From JACDCY01 sp964350145 (GTDB taxonomy: Bacteria; Gemmatimonadota; Gemmatimonadetes; Gemmatimonadales; Gemmatimonadaceae): 64,000 nucleotides of DNA. The stretch spans positions 1-64,000 of the forward strand of contig CAYGJL010000016.1 of assembly GCA_964350145.1 (NCBI GenBank), read 5' to 3'. A model generated the notes under the pieces. That model searched no databases. It had not been told where the DNA came from and saw only the letters and a list, made by a program, of their open reading frames with translations. Position 1 is the stretch's first letter, and every line of letters begins with the position of its first letter. The translations under genes and the position numbers were made by a program. This document shows positions 8,921-17,103 of this stretch, one piece after another.

Positions 8921-9038
8921 CTGGTGATTGGTGATTCGTGATTGGTGATTAGTAAAGGCGGAACGAGTCACGACTGGGCCGGATTCAAGGTATGCGTCGT
9001 TAGTCACTAATCACCAATCACGAATCACGAATCACCAG
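8921..9038. repeat. Long hairpin, family C, words of GTGATT
   Basis: Arms of 33 nt at 8921-8953 and 9006-9038 pair with a single mismatch around a 52-nt loop. Each arm is itself made of the near-repeat GTGATTGGTGATTCGTGATT. The right arm runs into the 3' end of the topoisomerase gene and supplies its stop codon; the left arm ends 4 nt from the start of the next minus-strand gene. Confidence 0.88.
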
Positions 9039-10050
9039 CCGCTACTCGCCGTTTCTTCCGGCGCTCCGGAAAAAACTCGTCCAAAAAATCTATGAGCGCC
9101 TTCTCCTCCGGCGCGTGGGAGAGCGGATCCGCGCGGCGCGAGCGCGCGATAGTCGCGTCGATCGTGGTGCCGCGCCGCATGTACTGCGTTATGAGCACGG
9201 GGTGAACGTACGCCTTGCGGCAGATCGCCGGAGTGTTGCCCAGCTCGGCCGCGACGAGCCGCAGCGCGGTCGCCACGTTCCGCTTCGCCTCGGTCTTCGT
9301 CTTGCCGGATCCAAGCTCGGCCAGCACGGTGGCGGCGCGCAGAGTCCCGCCCCACGTCCGCAGGTCCTTGACCGTGTACGGGAAATTCGTCAGCGACCTG
9401 AAGTAGTCGTTGACTTCGGCGGAGTCGAGATCGCGCCAGCCTTCCTTTCCCTTGTACCGGAACAGCCGGGCGGCGGGAGTACCGAGCAGCGAGCGAATCA
9501 GCCTGGCGAGGTCGGCGTCCACCACAATCTGCCGGTGCCGGATGCTACGCTTCCCTACGTAATCGAAGATGATGTTGTCCCCGTACACGCTGACGTGCGA
9601 CTTTCGCATGGTCGTCATTCCGAACGTGTTGTTCTCGCGTACGTACCGCTCGCTGCCGACGCGAAAGAACCCGTGCGCGATCAGCCGCACGACGATCGCC
9701 GCGATCTTCTCGCGGGTGAAGCCGCGCCGCCGCGAATCGGCCACGACCTTGCGTCGGATCGCGGGCAGGTCGCGCGCCATCTGCCGGACGCGGTAATACT
9801 TCCGCAGCTCGCCCTTGGCGACGGCGCGCGGGTGATAGCGGTACTGTTTGCGCCCGCGCGCGTCGAGCCCCCACGCCTGGATCGCCGCGCGGGAATCCCA
9901 GGCGACGTGCACGTCCTTCCACGCCGGCGGAATTCCGAGCGACCGGATCCGCTCGCGCAACGCCGCGGAAACGGTACCCTTCCCCGCGGGGCCGACGTAG
10001 CGGAATCCCCGCTCTTTGGTTCCCTTCCGCAGAATCCATCTGCTCGCCAT
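9025..10050 (-). CDS. DNA topoisomerase IB (poxvirus type)
   Basis: A 341-residue type IB topoisomerase, which relaxes supercoils through a 3'-phosphotyrosyl intermediate without ATP. The N-terminal domain carries PPAWKDVHVAWD; the catalytic domain shows GSERY (Arg135), TTMRKSHV (Lys150), KDLRTWGG (Arg231) and KAYVHP (Tyr281, the nucleophile). Length fits bacterial homologues. The final residues GDS and the TGA stop are encoded inside the arm of a family C hairpin. It diverges from the enoyl-CoA hydratase gene with only 35 nt between the two starts. Confidence 0.95.
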   Translation of the reverse strand: MASRWILRKGTKERGFRYVGPAGKGTVSAALRERIRSLGIPPAWKDVHVAWDSRAAIQAWGLDARGRKQYRYHPRAVAKGELRKYYRVRQMARDLPAIRRKVVADSRRRGFTREKIAAIVVRLIAHGFFRVGSERYVRENNTFGMTTMRKSHVSVYGDNIIFDYVGKRSIRHRQIVVDADLARLIRSLLGTPAARLFRYKGKEGWRDLDSAEVNDYFRSLTNFPYTVKDLRTWGGTLRAATVLAELGSGKTKTEAKRNVATALRLVAAELGNTPAICRKAYVHPVLITQYMRRGTTIDATIARSRRADPLSHAPEEKALIDFLDEFFPERRKKRRVAAGDS

Positions 10051-10085
10051 AGACGCACAAGCTAATTCCAGCCATCTTCAGCGGT

Positions 10086-10865
10086 ATGGACTATCAATTT
10101 CTCACGCTCGAGGTCGCCGACCGGATCGCGACCATCACGATCAACCGTCCCGACAAGCTCAACGCGCTCAACAGCGCCACACTCGGCGAGCTGAGTCATG
10201 CGGTGGACGAGATTCGCATCCGGGATGACATCGGCGGCGCGATCATCACCGGCGCCGGGCGCGCGTTCGTCGCCGGCGCGGACATTCGCGAGCTGGCCGG
10301 GCAGACGCCGGTCATGGCCAAGGCGCGCGCGCGCGGTGGACAGGACGTCTTCCGCCGGATCGAGACCTGCTCCAAGCCCATCGTCGCCGCCGTCAACGGC
10401 TTCGCGCTCGGCGGCGGCTGCGAGCTGGCGATGGCGTGCCACATCCGCATCGCGTCGGACCAGGCAAAGTTCGGCCAGCCGGAGGTCAAGCTCGGACTCT
10501 GCCCCGGTTACGGGGGAACGCAGCGGCTGCCGAGACTCGTGGGCAAGGGCCGGGCGCTCCAGCTCCTGCTCACAGCCGAGACGATCGACGCGAACGAGGC
10601 GTACAGAATCGGGCTGGTGAATTGCGTGGTGCATGCCGCCGAGCTGATGAACGCGGCGCGCGACCTGATCCGGCAGATCCTGGCCAACGGCCCGCTTGCC
10701 GTCGCGTTGTGCATCGAGGCGGCGGACCGCGGCAGCGAGATGTCGCTCGACGAGGGACTGCTGCTCGAGGCCAACCACTTCGGCCTGCTGGCCGCCAGCG
10801 AGGACACCCGGGAAGGCACCGCGGCATTCCTGGAGAAACGCGCGCCGTCGTTCAAGGGGAAGTGA
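10086..10865 (+). CDS. Enoyl-CoA hydratase/isomerase family protein (crotonase)
   Basis: A 259-residue crotonase that hydrates trans-2-enoyl-CoA, as in fatty acid beta-oxidation. The oxyanion-hole segment is AGADIREL; the two catalytic glutamates of true hydratases are present (Glu113 in GGGCELA and Glu133 in GQPEVKLG), followed by PGYGGTQRLPRLVG. It is therefore probably an active hydratase, though chain-length preference cannot be read. Its stop overlaps the recF GTG start by 4 nt, an odd pairing of lipid metabolism with replication/repair genes. Confidence 0.94.
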   Translation: MDYQFLTLEVADRIATITINRPDKLNALNSATLGELSHAVDEIRIRDDIGGAIITGAGRAFVAGADIRELAGQTPVMAKARARGGQDVFRRIETCSKPIVAAVNGFALGGGCELAMACHIRIASDQAKFGQPEVKLGLCPGYGGTQRLPRLVGKGRALQLLLTAETIDANEAYRIGLVNCVVHAAELMNAARDLIRQILANGPLAVALCIEAADRGSEMSLDEGLLLEANHFGLLAASEDTREGTAAFLEKRAPSFKGK

Positions 10866-11992
10866 GGCAGGAGGGAGCGGACGATCCCGCCGTAGTCGTC
10901 ACGGCCATCTCCCTCACCGGCTTCCGCAACCTCGCCGACGCGAAGCTCGAGATCCCGCGATCGGGCGCGGTCCTGATCGGCGAGAACGGGCACGGGAAGA
11001 CGAATTTCCTCGAGGCTTTGTACTACCTGCAGCTGCTGCGCTCATTCAGGGGCGCGCTCGACGTGGACGTTGTCGGTTTTGGCGCGGACGGATTTCACCT
11101 CGGCGCTGCCGTCGAGACCGGCGCGGGATCCACGACGCTGTCCATCGGCTTTGAGCGCTCGTCGCGCCGCAAGAAAGCCACGATGGATGGAAAGAAGCCG
11201 CCACGGCTGAGCGACGCGTTCGGCCACGCGCCTACGGTGATGTTCTCCCCGCGCGACGCGCAGCTCGTCTCCGGCGGGCCCAGCGAGCGCCGGCGCTACA
11301 TCGACATCATGCTCGCCGCGACGTCACGCCGATACCTGCACGCGCTGCACAGCTACAGGCTGGCGCTGCAGCAGCGGAACTCCGCGCTGCGCGCCGCCAT
11401 GCGCGGCGCCGGGAGCGAAGCCGAAGTCGAGGTGTGGGAGCCGGCGATGGCCGAGCACGGCGCGATACTGGTGGACACGCGCGCGGAATGGAGCGCGCTG
11501 CGCGCGGGCGAGTTCGGCGAGCTGTGCGCCGAGATCGGCGAGACCGCCGGGACGACTCTGCGCTACCGCGCCCGGCTCGCGGGGACGGGCGACACGCGCG
11601 CGGCGCTGGCCGAATCGCTCGCGGAGCACCGGGCGATAGACCTTCGCCGCGGCCTGACGCACACCGGCCCCCACCGGGACGAGCTGGTGCTGGAGCTGGG
11701 AGGGAGGGAGATGCGCGAGTTCGCGTCGGCGGGGCAGCAGCGCACGGGTGCGATCGCGCTGCGGATGCTCGAGGCCGCGACGCTACGCGAGCGCTGCGGG
11801 GCGAAGCCCGTGCTATTGCTCGACGACCCGTTCGCGGAGCTGGATTCGCGAAGGTCAGCGGCAATTCTCGCGTTGCTGGCGAGCAGTGGATTCGGGCAGA
11901 CGGTCCTGTGCGTGCCGAAGGCGGAAGAGATTCCGGTGGAGCTGTCCCGGGTGCAGCGCTGGAGTATTCGGGCGGGAGTGATTACGCGGTAG
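10862..11992 (+). CDS. recF: DNA replication/repair protein RecF
   Basis: A 376-residue SMC-like ATPase that, with RecO and RecR, loads RecA at single-strand gaps. Walker A is GENGHGKTN, the signature region is FASAGQQRTGAIALRM and Walker B is VLLLDDPFAELD. FRNLADAKLEIP near the N-terminus is typical. The GTG at 10862 overlaps the preceding TGA (GTGA) and gives a normal family length; no better start follows the AGGAGGGA at 10869-10876. The next genes are dciA-like and gyrB, as in bacterial origin clusters, but dnaA and dnaN are absent upstream. Confidence 0.94.
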   Translation: MRQEGADDPAVVVTAISLTGFRNLADAKLEIPRSGAVLIGENGHGKTNFLEALYYLQLLRSFRGALDVDVVGFGADGFHLGAAVETGAGSTTLSIGFERSSRRKKATMDGKKPPRLSDAFGHAPTVMFSPRDAQLVSGGPSERRRYIDIMLAATSRRYLHALHSYRLALQQRNSALRAAMRGAGSEAEVEVWEPAMAEHGAILVDTRAEWSALRAGEFGELCAEIGETAGTTLRYRARLAGTGDTRAALAESLAEHRAIDLRRGLTHTGPHRDELVLELGGREMREFASAGQQRTGAIALRMLEAATLRERCGAKPVLLLDDPFAELDSRRSAAILALLASSGFGQTVLCVPKAEEIPVELSRVQRWSIRAGVITR

Positions 11993-12010
11993 CCACTGGA
12001 ATGATGCGAG

Positions 12011-12253
12011 GGGATCCTAGCTGTTAGCGATGAGTGGACTAATCAGGCGTGAGCAGGAAGTACCTGCGGGACTTGCATTCGTTCGACGGCGGCACGGCCG
12101 AAAAGCTCCAGCTCCAGTGCGGGCTCACCTGTGACAGCAGTGAGTAGAGTTTTCAGAGGGGCGCACCACTTTACTGTGAACTGTCAGTGCATCTCCGGTG
12201 GTACTTCCTGCTCGCAACTGATTAATCCACTCATCGCTAACAGCTAGGATCCC
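12011..12253. repeat. 243-bp near-perfect inverted-repeat element, family D
   Basis: The 354-nt gap between recF and dciA holds this element. Outer arms of 36 nt (12011-12046 and 12218-12253) differ at one position; after a 4-nt mismatch on each side a further perfect 14-nt pair follows (12051-12064 and 12200-12213). The centre of about 135 nt has no ORF of note. The outer ends are GGGATCCTAG and its complement. No second copy is in this window. The size and long terminal repeats resemble a miniature inverted-repeat element. I see nothing else in this gap except the dciA leader. Confidence 0.88.
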
Positions 12254-12346
12254 GTAAGTCCCCCGCTCGGACCCGCGCCCCCGGTACGCCTCCGGCCCCC
12301 TTGTCAAGCACTGTCGTTAAAGACTCAGAGCCACGAGATTCACTCT

Positions 12347-12661
12347 ATGGCCGAGCAGCGAAGGAAGTCCCGACCCGCCCCCATCTCCGACTCGGTCTCG
12401 ACTTATCTCAAGAAATCCGGCCTCGCGCGCCGCGTGGACGACGCCGGCGCCGTGACCGCCTGGCCCAAGCTCGTCGGCAAGCAGATCGCGGCGGTAACCG
12501 AGCCGCTGTACGTCACTTCCGACGGGACTTTGCTGGTCGCCGTGAAGACCAATGCATGGATGTCCGAGCTGTCGCTGCTGGAGCCCGAAATCCTGCGCTC
12601 GCTGAACTCGCGAAAGGACCGCAAGACGGTCAAAAAAATACGTTTTCGACTCAAGCGATAA
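12347..12661 (+). CDS. dciA: DciA-like protein (DUF721)
   Basis: A 104-residue basic protein of the DUF721/DciA group; DciA helps load the replicative helicase DnaB in most bacteria that lack phage-type DnaC/DnaI loaders. The core pattern AWPKLVGKQIAAVTEPLYVTSDGTLLVAV followed by WMSELSLLEPEILRSLN is diagnostic of DUF721 (the segment is at residues about 38-80). The tail is rich in Lys/Arg. Its position between recF and gyrB is the usual one in several phyla. Function as a helicase loader is inferred from the family. Confidence 0.88.
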   Translation: MAEQRRKSRPAPISDSVSTYLKKSGLARRVDDAGAVTAWPKLVGKQIAAVTEPLYVTSDGTLLVAVKTNAWMSELSLLEPEILRSLNSRKDRKTVKKIRFRLKR

Positions 12662-12699
12662 GCGCTTTTACCACAAAGATTTATGGCGTCACGAAATAT

Positions 12700-12729
12700 T
12701 TGCGCGAGTCACCGCCTCGGCCGTATATT
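12700..12729 (+). promoter_or_regulatory. Possible sigma-70-type promoter for gyrB
   Basis: TTGCGC at 12700-12705 and TATATT at 12724-12729 are separated by 18 nt in the AT-richer gap upstream of gyrB, leaving a leader of about 100 nt. Another -10-like TATAGT lies further downstream in the gap. This is a pattern match only. Confidence 0.3.
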
Positions 12730-12838
12730 TCAAGCAGTGATAAACCACGCGCTTTCGGTATAGTTTCGGTGCCCATTTCCGCACCCGATTCCGTCCGCGT
12801 CCCCACCGTTTTTTTCCCGTTTCCCACCAACTGAAATC

Positions 12839-14779
12839 ATGGCGAAGACTCTGACCGCGGAGCCGACGGCCAGTTACGACGCAGGCCAGATCCAGGTACT
12901 CAAGGGACTGGAGGCCGTTCGTAAGCGCCCCGGCATGTACATCGGCTCGACGTCGGGTCGCGGTCTTCACCATCTCGTGTACGAGGTCGTCGACAACTCG
13001 ATCGACGAAGCGCTGGCGGGCTACGCGCACATCATCAACGTCTGGATTCACGCCGACAACTCGATCACGGTCGAGGACGACGGTCGCGGGATTCCGGTTG
13101 ACCTGCACCCGATCGAGAAGATTCCCGGCGTCGAGCTGGCGATGACGGTGCTGCACGCCGGCGGAAAGTTCGACAAGTCGAGCTACAAGGTGTCGGGCGG
13201 CCTGCACGGTGTCGGCGTATCCGTCGTCAACGCGCTGTCCGAGCAGCTCAAGGTGTGGGTGAAGCGCGGCGGGAAGGAGCACTACATGGACTTCGTGCGC
13301 GGCCACACGAAGACCCAGCTCGAGGTGCGCGGCAAGACCGGCAAGGAGACTGGAACCAAGGTATGGTTCAAGCCGGACCCGGAGATCTTCACCGAGCTCA
13401 ACTACGAGTACGCCACGCTCGCGACGCGACTGCGCGAGTTGTCCTTCCTGAACAAGGGCGTGACGATCACGCTCAAGGACGAGCGCGAGGGCCAGGAGAA
13501 GGAAGAGGTCTTCCACGCCGAGGGCGGGCTCAGGGAGATGGTCCGCTTCCTGAACATCAACCGGAAGCCACTGCACCAGGAGATCGTGTACATCGAAGCC
13601 GAGCGCGACGACATCGGCATCGAGATCGCCTTCCAGTACAACGACGGCTACAACGACAACGTCTTCTCCTTCGTGAACAACGTGAACACGCACGAGGGCG
13701 GGACGCACCTCACCGGGTTCAAGTCCGCGCTCACGCGGACGATCAATGCGTACGCCGCCAAAGGCAACGCGCTCAAGAAGGCCGACTTCACGCTCACGGG
13801 CGACGACGTGCGCGAAGGGTTGACCGCGGTTCTGTCCATCAAGATCCGCGAGCCACAGTTCGAGGGTCAGACCAAGACCAAGCTCGGCAACTCGGAGGCC
13901 GAGGGCGCGGTCAAGACCGTCGTCAACGAGCAGCTCTCGGCGTATCTCGAGGAGCATCCGCGCGTCGCCAACATCGTCATCGAGAAGGCCGTGGCTTCCG
14001 CGCGCGCCCGCGAAGCGGCGCGCAAGGCGCGCGACCTCACGCGCAAGAAGTCGGCGCTCGACATCGGCAATCTTCCCGGCAAGCTGGCCGACTGCTCGCT
14101 CTCGGACCCGCGGCTGTGCGAGATCTACCTGGTAGAGGGCGACAGCGCCGGCGGCTCGGCCAAGCAGGGTCGGGACCGCTCCTTCCAGGCGATCCTGCCG
14201 CTGCGCGGCAAGATCCTGAACGTCGAGAAGGCGCGGATAGACAAGGTGTTCTCCAACGAGGAGATCCGGACGATCATCACCGCGATCGGCGCGGGGATCA
14301 AGGAAGACTTCACCCTGGAGAACGCGCGCTACCACAAGATCATCCTGATGACGGATGCCGACGTGGACGGCGCGCACATCCGCACGCTGCTGCTGACCTT
14401 CTTCTACCGGCAGATGCCGCAGCTGATCGAGGCGGGCTTCATCTACATCGCGCAGCCGCCGCTGTACCGCGTGGCCAAGGGCCGTGAGGAGTACTACGCG
14501 TACAACGAGGAAGAGCGCACCGAGCTCACCAACCGGCTGAGCAACGGCGAAGGCCGCGCGTCGGTCGGAATCCAGCGCTACAAGGGTCTCGGAGAGATGA
14601 ACCCGAGCCAGCTCTGGAAGACGACGATGGATCCCGACACGCGCACGATTCTCAAGGTCGAGATCGAGGACGCGGTGCACGCGGACATGCTGTTCCAGAC
14701 CTTGATGGGGGACGAGGTCGAGCCCCGGCGGCTGTTCATCGAGCAGAATGCCAAGTTCGTTTCGAACCTGGACATCTAA
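12839..14779 (+). CDS. gyrB: DNA gyrase subunit B
   Basis: A 646-residue GyrB, the ATPase subunit that introduces negative supercoils with GyrA. The GHKL ATPase shows VVDNSIDEALAG, DDGRGIPV and GGLHGVGVSVVNALS; the transducer is intact; the TOPRIM domain has EGDSAGGSAKQGRDR and DADVDGAHI; the C-terminus has QRYKGLGEMNPSQLW. Length is that of short GyrB proteins without the proteobacterial insert. It follows recF and dciA on the same strand after a 177-nt gap that may hold its own promoter, and converges on the nucleoside phosphorylase gene across a family E hairpin. Confidence 0.97.
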   Translation: MAKTLTAEPTASYDAGQIQVLKGLEAVRKRPGMYIGSTSGRGLHHLVYEVVDNSIDEALAGYAHIINVWIHADNSITVEDDGRGIPVDLHPIEKIPGVELAMTVLHAGGKFDKSSYKVSGGLHGVGVSVVNALSEQLKVWVKRGGKEHYMDFVRGHTKTQLEVRGKTGKETGTKVWFKPDPEIFTELNYEYATLATRLRELSFLNKGVTITLKDEREGQEKEEVFHAEGGLREMVRFLNINRKPLHQEIVYIEAERDDIGIEIAFQYNDGYNDNVFSFVNNVNTHEGGTHLTGFKSALTRTINAYAAKGNALKKADFTLTGDDVREGLTAVLSIKIREPQFEGQTKTKLGNSEAEGAVKTVVNEQLSAYLEEHPRVANIVIEKAVASARAREAARKARDLTRKKSALDIGNLPGKLADCSLSDPRLCEIYLVEGDSAGGSAKQGRDRSFQAILPLRGKILNVEKARIDKVFSNEEIRTIITAIGAGIKEDFTLENARYHKIILMTDADVDGAHIRTLLLTFFYRQMPQLIEAGFIYIAQPPLYRVAKGREEYYAYNEEERTELTNRLSNGEGRASVGIQRYKGLGEMNPSQLWKTTMDPDTRTILKVEIEDAVHADMLFQTLMGDEVEPRRLFIEQNAKFVSNLDI

Positions 14780-14787
14780 CCAAAAGC

Positions 14788-14863
14788 GGCTATTAGCTGT
14801 TGGCTATTGGCTATTAGCAATACTCAAGACTGGAAACTCGCCAAGAGCCAACAGCTAAGAGCC
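14788..14863. repeat. Hairpin, family E, words of GGCTATTAGC / GCCAAC
   Basis: Arms of 24 nt at 14788-14811 and 14840-14863 pair with two mismatches around a 28-nt loop. The arms are built from repeats of GGCTNTTAGC and TTGGC. It starts 8 nt after gyrB and ends 11 nt before the convergent phosphorylase stop, a position suited to a two-way terminator, although no run of T follows either side. A tandem single-arm relative lies at 63868-63912. Confidence 0.85.
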
Positions 14864-14874
14864 AATACTTCTGA

Positions 14875-16200
14875 TCAGGCCACCAAGTCGTCCACCCCGC
14901 TCACGGTCACGCGGTGCGAGATGAGCGGCAGCGCGTTCGCCGGACCCTGCCCGATGATGATCGCGCGCGCTAGCACGTCTAGCCCTTTCTGCAACCCATC
15001 GTCGTCCGACGCGAACACGGTAGCCAAAGGCTCCCCCTTCTTCACCTGATCCCCCGGCTTGGCCGTGATCACGAAGCCCACGCTCGGATCTATGGCGTCG
15101 TCCACGCGCACGCGGCCAGCGCCGAGGCTCACCAGCCCGTGCCCGATCGCGCGCGGCTCCACCTTGTGCACAGTGCCGTCGTGCGCCGCGGAGAAGATCT
15201 CCACCGCGCTCGCCTGCGGCAGTAGCGCCGGATCGTCAACCACCCGCGGGTCGCCGCCCTGCGCCTCGATGATCCGCTGGAACTTGTCCGCCGCTCTCCC
15301 CGACTCGATCGCGTGCCGCATCATGTCGCGCGCATCGAGGTGCGTCTCGGACACACCCGCCAGCACCAGCATCTCCGCGCCGAGCGCGTAAGTCACCTCC
15401 ATCAGATCGTCCGGCCCCTCGTCACGCAAGCCGGCGATGGCCTCCTCGACTTCCAGCGCGTTGCCGCACGCGCGGCCGAGCGGGCGGTCCATCGCCGTCG
15501 CCAGCGCGACCACGGGGCAGCCGTGCTCGTGCCCCAGCTCGATCATCGCCTTCGCCAGCTCCATGTCCATCGTCTGGATGAACGCGCCGGAGCCGCGCTT
15601 TACGTCCAGCACCAATCCCGTCAGGCTCTCCGCGAGCTTCTTGCTCATGATGCTCGACGCGATCAGCGGGATCGCTTCCACGGTCGAAGTCGCGCTCCGC
15701 AGCGCGTACATCTTCCGGTCCGCCGGCGCGATTTCCTCCGACTGCCCGAACAGCGCGCAGCCGAGCTGCTCGATCTGCGCGCGCACCTCGTCGAGCGTGA
15801 GCTTCGTCCGGAAACCGGGTATGGACTCGAGCTTGTCCAGCGTCCCGCCGGTGTGACCCAGACCGCGCCCCGACATCATCGGCACAGCGACCCCGAGCGA
15901 GGAAATCAGCGGCGCCAGGAGCAGTGACACCTTGTCCCCGACCCCGCCCGTAGAATGCTTGTCGATCCGCGGAAGCGGCACGTGCGACAGGTCCAGCCGC
16001 GCGCCGCTCTCGATCATCGCGTCGGTCAACGCGGCTGTCTCCGCCTTGTCCATGCCGCGCAGGAAGATCGCCATTAGCAGCGATGCCATCTGGTAGTCCG
16101 GGATCCTCCCCGCGGCGTAGCCTCGCGTCAGCGCGCGCCACTCTTCCGGGGTGACGCGCCCGCCGTCGCGTTTGCGCTCTATGACTCTGGTGACGATCAT
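14875..16200 (-). CDS. Thymidine / pyrimidine-nucleoside phosphorylase
   Basis: A 441-residue phosphorylase that splits pyrimidine nucleosides to base plus (deoxy)ribose-1-phosphate in nucleoside salvage. Signatures are KHSTGGVGDK, SGRGLGHTGGTLDKLE and a C-terminal barrel-sandwich domain with VGFVITAKPGDQVKKGEPL. Length fits DeoA/Pdp; the two cannot be separated safely by eye, so no symbol is given. It lies downstream of a YtxH-like gene on the same strand and converges with gyrB. Confidence 0.94.
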   Translation of the reverse strand: MIVTRVIERKRDGGRVTPEEWRALTRGYAAGRIPDYQMASLLMAIFLRGMDKAETAALTDAMIESGARLDLSHVPLPRIDKHSTGGVGDKVSLLLAPLISSLGVAVPMMSGRGLGHTGGTLDKLESIPGFRTKLTLDEVRAQIEQLGCALFGQSEEIAPADRKMYALRSATSTVEAIPLIASSIMSKKLAESLTGLVLDVKRGSGAFIQTMDMELAKAMIELGHEHGCPVVALATAMDRPLGRACGNALEVEEAIAGLRDEGPDDLMEVTYALGAEMLVLAGVSETHLDARDMMRHAIESGRAADKFQRIIEAQGGDPRVVDDPALLPQASAVEIFSAAHDGTVHKVEPRAIGHGLVSLGAGRVRVDDAIDPSVGFVITAKPGDQVKKGEPLATVFASDDDGLQKGLDVLARAIIIGQGPANALPLISHRVTVSGVDDLVA

Positions 16201-16283
16201 TTCGTGGGCAATGGGAATAACGAGGGTGAAAAGCTACCCACGGCCCCGGCGCGGGCTAGCCGCGCCACGCTGGTGCCGCCGGC

Positions 16284-16637
16284 CTAGGTCCCGGCCTTCA
16301 CCGCGGTGGCCGCCGCCTCGGCTTTCACCCGCCGGACGCGGGACCGGGCGGCCACCTCGTGCGCGGCATCGTCCATCGCCCGGCCCAGCGACTTCCAGAC
16401 TCCGCGATCCCGCCGCGTCAGCTTCCGTACCCGCCGGGTGATCGCCGCCCGACTATCCGCTCCGCTTCCGGGGGCAAGCAGCAGGGCGGCACCGGCGCCA
16501 ATTATTGCCCCGACGGCTACGCCGGCGATAATTGTAGCCATCTTTCCGAGGTCCCTGGTCTCGGTGAACGGCCGGCCCTCGACCCCGAGGAGGCCGTCGT
16601 CCCCGGCGTCGCGCGGCGCGTGAGCGTTGTCAGCCAT
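16284..16637 (-). CDS. YtxH-domain protein
   Basis: A 117-residue protein with one hydrophobic segment at about residues 33-52 (GVAVGAIIGAGAALLLAPGS), the hallmark of YtxH-like proteins: a glycine/alanine membrane helix followed by LAPxSG, then a charged amphipathic C-terminal half. Members are often stress-linked, and the role is unknown. ATG at 16637 gives the usual layout; a longer frame would run into the divergent response regulator. It is 83 nt upstream of the phosphorylase gene on the same strand. Confidence 0.8.
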   Translation of the reverse strand: MADNAHAPRDAGDDGLLGVEGRPFTETRDLGKMATIIAGVAVGAIIGAGAALLLAPGSGADSRAAITRRVRKLTRRDRGVWKSLGRAMDDAAHEVAARSRVRRVKAEAAATAVKAGT

Positions 16638-16713
16638 GAGTTTGCGGGAAGTTGGGGCGTGGTAAGGAATTTGCTCCTGCAGCCAAGTCGCAATACCCGT
16701 GCGAGGAAACTTG

Positions 16714-17103
16714 ATGGAATCAACTGGTAAGACCGTCCTCCTGGTCGAGGACAATGAAGACAACCGCATCGTCTATTCCACGATTCTGCGCCACTTCGGT
16801 TATGAGGTGTCGGAGGCGTTGAATGGCGAGGAAGGCATAGCCAAAGCCCGGGCCGAGAAGCCCGACCTGATACTCATGGACATCAGCATTCCCATCATTG
16901 ACGGATGGGAGGCTACTCAGGTTCTGAAGCACGATCCCGATACGAAGCACATTCCGATCATAGCGCTCACGGCCCACGCTCTGGCCTCGGACCGGGAGAA
17001 GGCGATGGAGGTGGGCTGCGACGGTTATCTGGCCAAGCCCTGCGAGCCGCGCGCTGTTGTCGCCGAAGTACAGCGGTTCCTCGGGCGAAGCGATGGCAAG
17101 TGA
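16714..17103 (+). CDS. Single-domain response regulator (CheY-like)
   Basis: A 129-residue receiver domain with nothing attached. The acidic pair (Glu12-Asp13), phosphoacceptor Asp56 (LILMDISIP), Thr86 (ALTAHA) and Lys108 (AKPCEP) are all present. ATG at 16714 follows GAGGAAA with good spacing. The DivK/CheY-like protein overlaps the diguanylate cyclase gene by 11 nt, so the two form one signalling unit, similar in layout to divK-pleD. No histidine kinase is nearby. Confidence 0.92.
   Translation: MESTGKTVLLVEDNEDNRIVYSTILRHFGYEVSEALNGEEGIAKARAEKPDLILMDISIPIIDGWEATQVLKHDPDTKHIPIIALTAHALASDREKAMEVGCDGYLAKPCEPRAVVAEVQRFLGRSDGK

Noticed and set aside
12124..12310. Small open frame inside the family D element (minus strand)
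   Set aside because: Composition and position suggest chance; it crosses a palindrome arm and resembles no known family.
14788..14863. Rho-independent terminator for gyrB
   Set aside because: The stem is long and only moderately GC-rich and no T-run follows in either direction, so it is listed as a repeat, not as an intrinsic terminator.
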